In this document: piece by piece, positions 1-5,032 of the stretch | Position numbering within the stretch: the first letter of the stretch is position 1 | How the letters are laid out: the number at the start of each line of letters is the position of its first letter | Assembly: GCA_021819225.1 (NCBI GenBank) | Contig: JAKARU010000063.1 | Span: forward strand, 1-5,591 | Direction of reading: 5' to 3' | Length of the DNA: 5,591 bases | Origin: Thermoplasmata archaeon | GTDB lineage: Archaea > Thermoplasmatota > Thermoplasmata > Thermoplasmatales > Thermoplasmataceae | The notes under the pieces: model-generated | The model's database searches: none | What the model was told of the DNA's origin: nothing | What the model saw: the letters and a program-made list of their open reading frames with translations, nothing else | Made by a program: the position numbers and the translations under genes

Positions 1-1
1 T

Positions 2-373
2 CAGGGGAAATTGATAAACAGGGCCACATCTTCTTCCATAAAGAGGGCAATAAAAAATGGAGAGCCCATGATTATTGAAACCCTTTATTTCATTCCTGAT
101 CAGATCAGGGATGTGATTGGTGAAATAACCAGCCTTTACATTCACATCTCTGATTATGACACTCACGTCAAACGACTTAATGAAAGGGAAAAATACACGC
201 ACTTTGGATCACCTGGAGAAAGACTGTCCTCAAACCTGCAAAACTACAGAATTGTAATGAATGAATCAATGAGGCAGTGTGAGAAATATAAGATCAGACT
301 TTTTGACAATTTGGATTATGTCAGAACAAGGGGGCAAATTCTTGAATATGTTTCATCAAAAAATATGGAGTAA
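2..373 (+). CDS. 2-phosphoglycerate kinase-like P-loop kinase, C-terminal part (5' end outside window)
   Basis: The reading frame is open from the first bases of the window (codons from base 2), so this is the 3' part of a longer gene. A TTG at 11 could serve as a start, but nothing supports it as one. About 123 residues are visible. They resemble the C-terminal half of archaeal 2-phosphoglycerate kinases: an IKRAIKNGEPMIIE segment (basic helix, then a strand ending in Glu), a strand with YIHISDYDTHVKRLNERE that fits the Asp-rich, Arg-rich lid region, a GERLSSNLQNYRIVM helix, and a late LFDN like the 'IDN' near the family's C-terminus. Such kinases phosphorylate 2-phosphoglycerate to 2,3-bisphosphoglycerate, the precursor of cyclic 2,3-diphosphoglycerate in some archaea. 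The Walker A motif and any N-terminal ATP-cone lie outside the window. It could instead be another small-molecule kinase or phosphotransferase of the same fold. A 107-nt gap separates it from the next gene, which has its own promoter, so they are probably not co-transcribed. Confidence 0.5.
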   Translation, partial: QGKLINRATSSSIKRAIKNGEPMIIETLYFIPDQIRDVIGEITSLYIHISDYDTHVKRLNEREKYTHFGSPGERLSSNLQNYRIVMNESMRQCEKYKIRLFDNLDYVRTRGQILEYVSSKNME

Positions 374-403
374 ATTGGGCAACAACCATTAACAACGTAG
401 ATG

Positions 404-426
404 CTGATCCTTATTTTCCTCATCAG
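404..426 (+). terminator. possible terminator after the kinase gene
   Basis: A short inverted repeat, CTGAT (404-408) and ATCAG (422-426), encloses a pyrimidine-rich 13-nt loop (409-421) with a TTTT tract. It begins 30 nt after the stop codon and lies before the promoter of the next gene. The stem is only 5 bp. Archaeal termination depends mainly on T-tracts, so this is a weak call. Confidence 0.22.
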
Positions 427-445
427 TAATGATTGGTCTGTTTTG

Positions 446-463
446 CAAAATTAATTTATGCTT
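446..463 (+). promoter_or_regulatory. BRE/TATA promoter of the aldehyde dehydrogenase gene (leaderless)
   Basis: CAAAA (446-450) is followed by a TATA-like TTAATTTATG (451-460), about 24-30 nt upstream of the ATG at 481. This spacing puts transcription start at or next to the start codon. No Shine-Dalgarno sequence precedes the ATG (CACATTGTAAACT), which agrees with a leaderless mRNA. Confidence 0.55.
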
Positions 464-477
464 TAATCACATTGTAA
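461..477 (+). promoter_or_regulatory. shared promoter-proximal element, copy 1
   Basis: This 17-nt stretch between the TATA box and the start codon (pattern CTTTNANCACNNTGTAA) matches bases 1857-1873, upstream of the TPP-enzyme gene, at 13 of 17 positions. It sits where a repressor would block RNA polymerase, so it is a candidate operator common to both genes. Similarity is seen directly; function is inferred. Confidence 0.4.
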
Positions 478-480
478 ACT

Positions 481-1806
481 ATGTCAATTGAAACAGTTAA
501 TCCATATTCAATGAGCAAGCTTGGAAAATATGAAGAAGACGATGAAGAGACGGTGAAGAAAACTTTTGAAAGCGTGAATAGGGAACAGGAAACCTGGAAA
601 AAAAGTATTGATGACAGAATTCAGTTCCTGAAAAATGAAGTAATTCCAAGATTCAGGAAGGAAAAAGAAAGCCTTGCAAGAATAATGTCATCTGAAATGG
701 GTAAACCAATTACACAGAGCAGGGCAGAAATAGACAAGTGTATCATGATGACAGAATATTTCTGCAAAGAAGGGAAGAACTTTCTCTCAGATAATGTGAT
801 TGAAACTGAGGCAAGCAGAAGTTTTGTTAGGTTTGAACCACTGGGAACGATCTTCCTGGTTATGCCGTGGAACTTTCCCTTATGGCAGGCTATGAGGGCC
901 GCTATTCCCGCTATGGTAGCTGGAAATGGCATTGTATTGAAGCATGCTTCCATAGTAACGGGAAGTGCCAAAAAGATGGAGGAAATATTTGGTACTCCAC
1001 TTTTCAGGGTCGTAAAGGTTTCAGGATCAAAGGCACTGGCAGCAATCAAGTACTCTGATGGTGTTTCATTCACAGGTTCGGAGATGGCCGGCATGGCAAT
1101 AGCTTCTGAAGCTGGAAAAAACATAAAGAAATCCGTTCTTGAATTGGGTGGATCTGATCCATTTGTGGTTCTTGATGATGCAAATCTTGAAGAGACTGCA
1201 AGGCAAAGTACATATGCAAGATTGCAGAACAATGGTCAGAGTTGCATAGCTTCAAAGCGGTTTATTGTAAGCAAGAAGATTTCAGAAAATTTCTATGAAC
1301 TTATGAGGGAAAATTTTGAGAAGGTAACGCTGGGAGACCAGCTGGATGACAAGACATTCATAGGCCCGCTTTCGTCAGCATCACAGGCTGAAACTGTAAG
1401 GAAGCAGATAGAACAGTTGAACAGCCTTGGCAAGCTTCAGATGTTTGGTGAACAGCACGGTAATGTCATCCCTCCTACTATTGTACAGACCGAGGCGAAC
1501 TATTCAGAAGAGGTCTTTGGACCTGTAGCTATCTTCAAGACATTCGAGACGCTGGAAGAAGCGGCAAAAATATGCAATGAAACTGGATTCGGACTTGGCG
1601 CTTCCATATGGGGCAGTGTTGATCAGGCCGAGAAGGTAATACCACTTATAAGATCTGGAATGGTATATGTAAACAAGGTTGTAGCATCTGATCCAAGACT
1701 GCCATTTGGAGGAGTAGGAAAGAGTGGATACGGAAGAGAACTGTCCAAATTTGGGATACTTGAGTTCACGAACTTTAGGACAGTCTGGATTCAGGAAAAA
1801 CCGTGA
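481..1806 (+). CDS. NAD(P)-dependent aldehyde dehydrogenase, succinate-semialdehyde dehydrogenase-like (YneI/GabD1 type)
   Basis: A complete 441-residue member of the aldehyde dehydrogenase superfamily, cytosolic, oxidising an aldehyde to the acid with NAD(P)+. All key motifs are present: MPWNFP (128-133) with the oxyanion Asn131, Lys154 in the cofactor-binding strand, FTGS (197-200), ELGGSDPF with the general base Glu221, NGQSC with catalytic Cys255, EEVFGP (343-348) with the ribose-binding Glu, and a C-terminal PFGGVGKSGYGREL. The 'ELGGSDPF', 'ASDPRLPFGGV' and 'REL..FG..EF.N..TVW' signatures are characteristic of the YneI/Sad and cyanobacterial SSADH group, so succinate semialdehyde is the best-guess substrate. 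The protein is slightly short: the stretch between Lys154 and the FTGS glycine is about seven residues shorter than in E. coli YneI and lacks the usual 'AGIPxGV' segment. Other small aldehydes (acetaldehyde, glutarate semialdehyde) remain possible. The ATG at 481 fits the promoter spacing. It precedes a TPP-dependent decarboxylase-like gene by 71 nt, which could supply its aldehyde. Confidence 0.9.
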   Translation: MSIETVNPYSMSKLGKYEEDDEETVKKTFESVNREQETWKKSIDDRIQFLKNEVIPRFRKEKESLARIMSSEMGKPITQSRAEIDKCIMMTEYFCKEGKNFLSDNVIETEASRSFVRFEPLGTIFLVMPWNFPLWQAMRAAIPAMVAGNGIVLKHASIVTGSAKKMEEIFGTPLFRVVKVSGSKALAAIKYSDGVSFTGSEMAGMAIASEAGKNIKKSVLELGGSDPFVVLDDANLEETARQSTYARLQNNGQSCIASKRFIVSKKISENFYELMRENFEKVTLGDQLDDKTFIGPLSSASQAETVRKQIEQLNSLGKLQMFGEQHGNVIPPTIVQTEANYSEEVFGPVAIFKTFETLEEAAKICNETGFGLGASIWGSVDQAEKVIPLIRSGMVYVNKVVASDPRLPFGGVGKSGYGRELSKFGILEFTNFRTVWIQEKP

Positions 1807-1825
1807 AGTAATTATCCGGACTTGC

Positions 1826-1831
1826 TTTTTT
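1826..1831 (+). terminator. T-tract terminator of the aldehyde dehydrogenase gene
   Basis: A run of six T (1826-1831) begins 20 nt after the TGA stop, with another TTTT at 1837-1840, before the next promoter. Oligo-T tracts are the usual archaeal intrinsic termination signal. Its presence supports separate transcription of the two enzyme genes, although read-through is possible. Confidence 0.4.
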
Positions 1832-1842
1832 ACATGTTTTCT

Positions 1843-1856
1843 CAAAAGTTTTAAAC
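1843..1856 (+). promoter_or_regulatory. BRE/TATA promoter of the TPP-enzyme gene (leaderless)
   Basis: CAAAAG (1843-1848) followed by TTTTAAAC (1849-1856) is centred about 26 nt upstream of the ATG at 1878. CAAAA starts exactly 35 nt before the start codon, the same register as in the upstream aldehyde dehydrogenase gene. No Shine-Dalgarno sequence is present. An ATG at 1868 is followed at once by TAA, so it cannot be the start. Confidence 0.55.
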
Positions 1857-1873
1857 CTTTCAACACTATGTAA
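1857..1873 (+). promoter_or_regulatory. shared promoter-proximal element, copy 2
   Basis: This is the second copy of the CTTTNANCACNNTGTAA pattern, 13/17 identical to bases 461-477. It lies one base further from its start codon than the first copy. It is a candidate binding site for a regulator controlling both metabolic genes; the regulator is unknown. Confidence 0.4.
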
Positions 1874-1877
1874 TATC

Positions 1878-3455
1878 ATGAAAGGCAGTGATCTTTTTAC
1901 GAAGGCCCTGTTAAATGAACATGTAGAGCACATATTTGGGTTACCGGGCGAAGAAAATATAGACTTACTGGACTCAATTTCGAATACAAACATTGACTTT
2001 ATAGTTACCAGGCATGAGCAGGGAGCAGCGTTTATGGCAGATGCCTACGCCAGGGTCAGGAAAACTCCCGGCGTCTGTCTGTCAACCCTAGGCCCTGGGG
2101 CAACAAACCTTCTCACTGGTGTTGCCAATGCCCATCTTGACAAGGTGCCCGTTGTAGCCATAACGGCACAGGCATCAAGGGACAGGCTCCACAAGGAATC
2201 CCATCAGAATGTTGACACCATTGCTCTTTTCTCTGGCATAACTAAATACAACAGGTCTGTAATAGTACCTGATAGTATACCAGAGATCGTGAGAAAGGCA
2301 TTCAGCATTTCAATGAAGGAACAGCCAGGGGCATCACACATACAGTTGCCAGAGGATATTGGCTCAATGGAGACAGATGAAGTGAGGATGATTCCCATTC
2401 CTAATGAGGCCATTTATGAAGCAAATGGTAGCATAGTAAAAAAGGCTGCAAAACTCATCAATCTAGCAAAGAATCCTATAATCCTTGCCGGAAATGGAGT
2501 GGTTCGTTCAAGATCATGGGATATGGTACGGAAATTTGTTGAGGTCTCAGGTATACCAATAGTGAGCACCTTCATGGCAAAAGGGATACTTCCATATGAC
2601 GATCCAAACAATCTCTTCATAGTTGGTGGCAGGCCATTTCCAATCGAACTAAGGCCATTGATTCATTCAGATCTTGTCATAGCAATTGGTTTTGATATGG
2701 TAGAATATGACCCAATAATATGGAATGAGGATTCTTCAAGAAGTGTAATAAATGTCGCCACAACAGTGGCAGAAACGGATGAACACTTTCCAGTTGCATT
2801 CGATCTTGTTGGCAATATAAATATTACACTGGACCTGTTATTGAGAAACGTTGAAAAGAGGCCATTAACAAAGGAATTCATGGAAATACGAAGGAGAAGA
2901 AAAGAGTTCTTTGAATCTCCGGGAACAGGAAAGGAAATTATACCTAAGTCTGTTATCAAGGTTCTGTCCCAGAACAACCACGAAAATACTCTTGTAATAT
3001 CAGATGTTGGGCTGCATAAGGTCTGGATGAGCAGGTATTACCAGCCGAAATTCCCGGATCGTACAATCATATACAATGGATTTGCATCAATGGGTGGGTC
3101 CCTTCCTGGAAGCATCGGTGCCATCAAGGCCAACCCTGATCTTGATGTGATCGCTGTTATGGGGGATGGTGGATTTCTGATGAATGTACAGGAACTGGAA
3201 ACGGCATACAGGCTAGGTCTTTCATTTACTGCAATTGTTTTCAATGACAGAACATACAGTCTTATAGAAAAACACCAGGAAGATCATAACCTGAGTCCGA
3301 AATATATTCATTTCACAAATCCAGACTTCGATCTTCTGGCAAAAAGTTTTCATTCTGAATATTTCTATGCCGATGAAGCAAAAGGATTCGAGGAAGCGCT
3401 TAAGGAATCCAGGAGGTCAGAAGGTGTCAAGATCATAGAGGTTAAGATCAACTGA
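1878..3455 (+). CDS. acetolactate synthase-like thiamine diphosphate enzyme; candidate 2-oxoglutarate decarboxylase
   Basis: A complete 525-residue cytosolic TPP enzyme with the pyruvate-oxidase/acetolactate-synthase fold: N-terminal pyrimidine-binding domain (about 1-165), central domain (about 185-325), and C-terminal diphosphate-binding domain (about 355-525). Visible motifs are GLPGEEN (21-27), RHEQGAAFMA with the TPP-activating Glu47, LGPGATNL (71-78), SHQ (108-110), SDVGLHKVWMSRYY (375-388), and the Mg/TPP motif GDGG (429-432) ending at Asn456-Asp457. These are shared with Bacillus AlsS-type synthases, and especially with the 'IlvB-like' cyanobacterial proteins shown to decarboxylate 2-oxoglutarate to succinate semialdehyde. 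No regulatory small subunit (ilvN) and no ilvC/ilvD lie nearby, which argues against a biosynthetic acetolactate synthase. The SSADH-like gene directly upstream fits a decarboxylase/dehydrogenase pair. Acetolactate synthase, pyruvate decarboxylase or another 2-oxoacid decarboxylase remain possible. The fold assignment is secure; the substrate is inference. Confidence 0.88.
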   Translation: MKGSDLFTKALLNEHVEHIFGLPGEENIDLLDSISNTNIDFIVTRHEQGAAFMADAYARVRKTPGVCLSTLGPGATNLLTGVANAHLDKVPVVAITAQASRDRLHKESHQNVDTIALFSGITKYNRSVIVPDSIPEIVRKAFSISMKEQPGASHIQLPEDIGSMETDEVRMIPIPNEAIYEANGSIVKKAAKLINLAKNPIILAGNGVVRSRSWDMVRKFVEVSGIPIVSTFMAKGILPYDDPNNLFIVGGRPFPIELRPLIHSDLVIAIGFDMVEYDPIIWNEDSSRSVINVATTVAETDEHFPVAFDLVGNINITLDLLLRNVEKRPLTKEFMEIRRRRKEFFESPGTGKEIIPKSVIKVLSQNNHENTLVISDVGLHKVWMSRYYQPKFPDRTIIYNGFASMGGSLPGSIGAIKANPDLDVIAVMGDGGFLMNVQELETAYRLGLSFTAIVFNDRTYSLIEKHQEDHNLSPKYIHFTNPDFDLLAKSFHSEYFYADEAKGFEEALKESRRSEGVKIIEVKIN

Positions 3456-3505
3456 ACTCCTCATGAATCTTTTCTACTGAGATTCCAATTAGAAGATATT
3501 CCGGG

Positions 3506-3532
3506 AAACCTGTTATAAATTAAACAGGATTT
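3506..3532 (+). terminator. hairpin followed by T residues, candidate terminator of the TPP-enzyme gene
   Basis: CCTGTT (3509-3514) and AACAGG (3523-3528) pair perfectly around an 8-nt AT-only loop. The stem can be extended by AAA (3506-3508) with TTT (3530-3532) across a bulged A. It lies about 50 nt after the stop codon. The loop also contains a TATA-like TATAAAT, so an alternative role as a promoter for something downstream cannot be excluded. Confidence 0.35.
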
Positions 3533-3580
3533 AGTTCAATGTCGCACATTAAACTATGCAAAGTCATCATGCTTAAGGTA

Positions 3581-3606
3581 GATGCTCAATGAGGCAATAT
3601 TGCATC
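3581..3606 (+). other. hairpin in the convergent intergenic region
   Basis: GATG (3581-3584) pairs with CATC (3603-3606) and CAAT (3587-3590) with ATTG (3599-3602). The result is an 8-bp stem with a 2-nt bulge and an 8-nt loop. It could be part of a transcript end or a small RNA. No further support is visible. Confidence 0.25.
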
Positions 3607-3653
3607 CAATTTATCCAAACTCAGACTGCAAGTAAAAACTCGAAACATTAAAG

Positions 3654-3659
3654 AAAAAA
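3654..3659 (-). terminator. T-tract terminator of the transporter gene
   Basis: On the minus strand this is a run of six T (GTTTTTTCTT), 64 nt beyond the stop codon of the transporter. A second tract reading AGTTTTTA follows at about 3632-3639. Both fit archaeal oligo-T termination for the leftward transcript. Confidence 0.35.
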
Positions 3660-3723
3660 CAGAATTTCTCATAGTTGCATAACATTCCTACAAAAGTGAA
3701 AATTAAGGCCTTATTCTATAAAC

Positions 3724-4662
3724 TCATCTCATTCTTATCTTGATCAATCTCCTTATTCTGTTACCTTTCGGTTTCTGCCTAACGATGCCATACTGGCAGA
3801 GCAGTATTGAAATAATTATCAGGAATCCTCCAAAATACTGGAAATCTCCAAGATATTGATTCAGGAAGATGGATGAGCCTACAGATGCAGATATTGGTTC
3901 CATCGTACCACTCAATGCTGCTGAAGAAGCGCTTATCTTCCTCATTCCATATGAGTACAAAGTGAAGGCAAGCAGAGTTCCTACTACAGAAACAAAGAGG
4001 ATCAGAAAAATAGCAAGGGGGATCGCTCCTGGACTCAGGGATTTTGCAAAGTTGAAAATTGGTTCAATGCCAGTTGGTATACTCACTAGAGCCGCAAAAA
4101 AGAATCCCCAGGAAACTACTGCTATGGAACCGTATTTTCTTACCAGTGGAGATGAGATTACTGTATATACAGCTGCACTCAATGCACATATCAACCCTAC
4201 AATCAATGCTGCAAGCGAGATTCTGAGTGTTGAATCTGGATTAATCGAAACAGTCAGGAAAACTATTCCTGTCAGTGATAAGATCAATCCCACAAGTAGA
4301 GGAAATGAAAATCTTATCTTCCTCATTGTGAGTTCAAAAATCACGACCATCGGAAAATATAAGAACTGAAGGAATGTCGCCGTTGGAGCGTTTGAAAGAT
4401 TAATTGTCTCCAGGTATGACAGTTGAAGAATGAAGGTTGTTGATACATAAAGTGCGAATAGTTTTAAATTGCTTCTGGGCAGTTTGGGCCTGAATATTAT
4501 AAGCATGAGAATACTTGAAATTATCAGACGGATGGAAAGAAGTGCAAAAGGATTCATTCCAAGCACTTCAAAGAGGGCACTGGAGGCAGTACCTGACAAC
4601 CCCCATAATGTAGAGCCTGTGATCGAAACCAAGAAGGGCTTTAAAGATCCTTTATCTTCCAA
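3724..4662 (-). CDS. EamA/DMT-superfamily transporter (10 transmembrane helices)
   Basis: A 312-residue integral membrane protein of the drug/metabolite transporter superfamily, built from two EamA repeats (about residues 9-139 and 150-292). Ten hydrophobic helices can be placed at about 9-31, 38-58, 66-84, 91-113, 120-139, 148-168, 178-197, 212-234, 243-267 and 274-292. The end of the second repeat shows the family's typical pattern 'SGTMEPISASVGSSIFLNQY' followed by a glycine-containing last helix. A strongly basic C-terminal tail (KPKGNRIRRLIKIRMR) should face the cytoplasm. Such carriers export or import small metabolites, often amino acids, but the substrate cannot be read from the sequence. 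The start is TTG (4660-4662): no in-frame ATG lies between it and the upstream stop, and the TATA-like box at 4688-4700 is at a suitable distance. It is convergent with the TPP-enzyme gene and divergent from the cysteine-rich gene. Confidence 0.88.
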   Translation of the reverse strand: MEDKGSLKPFLVSITGSTLWGLSGTASSALFEVLGMNPFALLSIRLIISSILMLIIFRPKLPRSNLKLFALYVSTTFILQLSYLETINLSNAPTATFLQFLYFPMVVIFELTMRKIRFSFPLLVGLILSLTGIVFLTVSINPDSTLRISLAALIVGLICALSAAVYTVISSPLVRKYGSIAVVSWGFFFAALVSIPTGIEPIFNFAKSLSPGAIPLAIFLILFVSVVGTLLAFTLYSYGMRKISASSAALSGTMEPISASVGSSIFLNQYLGDFQYFGGFLIIISILLCQYGIVRQKPKGNRIRRLIKIRMR

Positions 4663-4687
4663 ATTTACTTCTTGGTTATTTTTTTCT

Positions 4688-4709
4688 GGAATATAAATCC
4701 ATTATAAAT
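4688..4709 (-). promoter_or_regulatory. promoter region of the EamA transporter gene
   Basis: Read on the minus strand, a TTTATAAT box (about 4702-4709) and a GGATTTATATTCC box (4688-4700) lie about 44 and 32 nt upstream of the TTG start. The nearer box would give a transcript with almost no leader; the farther one a leader of about 17 nt. No Shine-Dalgarno sequence is evident before the TTG. Confidence 0.45.
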
Positions 4710-4717
4710 AGTATGTA

Positions 4718-4728
4718 CTGGAATCCAG
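4718..4728. promoter_or_regulatory. palindrome CTGGAATCCAG in the divergent promoter region
   Basis: A 5-1-5 inverted repeat (CTGGA, A, TCCAG) lies just upstream of the transporter's TATA boxes. Its left half, CTGGAAT, recurs at 4686-4692, and TGGAAT again at 4761-4766. It is a candidate regulator-binding site; the small size makes chance occurrence possible. Confidence 0.3.
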
Positions 4729-4773
4729 CCATAAGAACCACACTGTGCTCTGGCAAATAATGGAATTAGAGGA

Positions 4774-4784
4774 TTAATATTATT
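4774..4784 (+). promoter_or_regulatory. TATA-like promoter of the cysteine-rich protein gene
   Basis: The TATA-like TTAATATTATT is preceded by purine-rich AGAGGA (4768-4773, BRE-like) and centred about 29 nt upstream of the ATG at 4808. An earlier ATG at 4794 runs into a stop after four codons. The spacing again indicates a leaderless transcript. Confidence 0.45.
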
Positions 4785-4807
4785 AGCATTCAAATGATAA
4801 CACAATA

Positions 4808-4972
4808 ATGCCCTCTGGTACAGAAAAGACATGTGGAATATGTGGAAGTAAATTTATTTGCGGTACAATGGGTGGTTGCTGGTGCACAAATGTAAAGGTA
4901 ACACCAGGGAAGAAACATTTAATTTCCCGTTTGACAGATGAATGTGTATGTCCAGAATGTCTGAAAGGTTAG
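4808..4972 (+). CDS. small cysteine-rich CWC protein (54 residues)
   Basis: A short complete gene whose product matches the cysteine-rich CWC family (Pfam PF14375), a family of small proteins of unknown function. It has eight cysteines: CGIC (Cys9, Cys12), Cys18, the defining CWC (Cys24-Trp25-Cys26), and CVCPEC (Cys46, Cys48, Cys51), ending in the typical 'CPECL' followed closely by the C-terminus. Paired Cys-x-Cys and Cys-x2-Cys knuckles suggest binding of zinc or another metal, but that is inference. There is no signal peptide or membrane segment, so it should be cytosolic. A TATA-like box sits about 29 nt upstream of the ATG, and no ribosome-binding site is present. The transporter is divergent on its left, and a membrane-protein gene follows 60 nt later on the same strand. 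Its length falls below common gene-calling cut-offs, so it may be unannotated in related genomes. Confidence 0.8.
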   Translation: MPSGTEKTCGICGSKFICGTMGGCWCTNVKVTPGKKHLISRLTDECVCPECLKG

Positions 4973-4995
4973 GGCAATTCATATTGCAATGAGAG

Positions 4996-5010
4996 AAAAA
5001 TTAATTATAC
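4996..5010 (+). promoter_or_regulatory. BRE/TATA promoter of the right-edge membrane protein gene
   Basis: AAAAA (4996-5000) followed by TTAATTATAC (5001-5010) lies about 27 nt before the ATG at 5033, again the leaderless spacing. A second TATAAAT at 5018-5024 is too close to the start codon to drive a transcript that includes it. Confidence 0.4.
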
Positions 5011-5032
5011 TATTCTCTATAAATTGCAGGTA

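Larger units (their letters stand above)
3456..3723. other. convergent intergenic region without a convincing gene
   Basis: These 268 nt lie between the 3' ends of the TPP-enzyme gene (+) and the transporter gene (-). They hold T-tracts for both directions and two hairpins (3506-3532 and 3581-3606). On the plus strand a TTTT (3470-3473) lies 15 nt after the TPP-enzyme stop and may end its transcript. The only open frame with a TATA-like sequence ahead of it encodes just 17 residues (ATG at 3540). No tRNA or repeat array is visible. Confidence 0.6.

Noticed and set aside
621..1232. Long open frame on the minus strand within the aldehyde dehydrogenase gene
   Set aside because: It is antisense to a gene with complete catalytic motifs, its product resembles no family I recognise, and it has no promoter of its own.
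481..1806. Glyceraldehyde dehydrogenase of the nonphosphorylative Entner-Doudoroff pathway
   Set aside because: The Thermoplasma acidophilum enzyme of this type has different motifs (for example 'GGKAPF' instead of 'GGSDPF') and is longer; the signatures here fit the YneI/SSADH group.
1878..3455. Biosynthetic acetolactate synthase (ilvB) of valine/leucine/isoleucine synthesis
   Set aside because: Not excluded, but not preferred: no small subunit or downstream pathway gene is adjacent, and the neighbour is an aldehyde dehydrogenase.
3540..3593. 17-residue open frame after a TATA-like box
   Set aside because: It is too short to judge, has no recognisable motif, and overlaps a hairpin region better explained as transcript-end structure.
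3869..4369. 166-residue open frame on the plus strand within the transporter region
   Set aside because: It is antisense to a clear EamA transporter with ten helices, and its composition looks like a translated shadow of hydrophobic codons.
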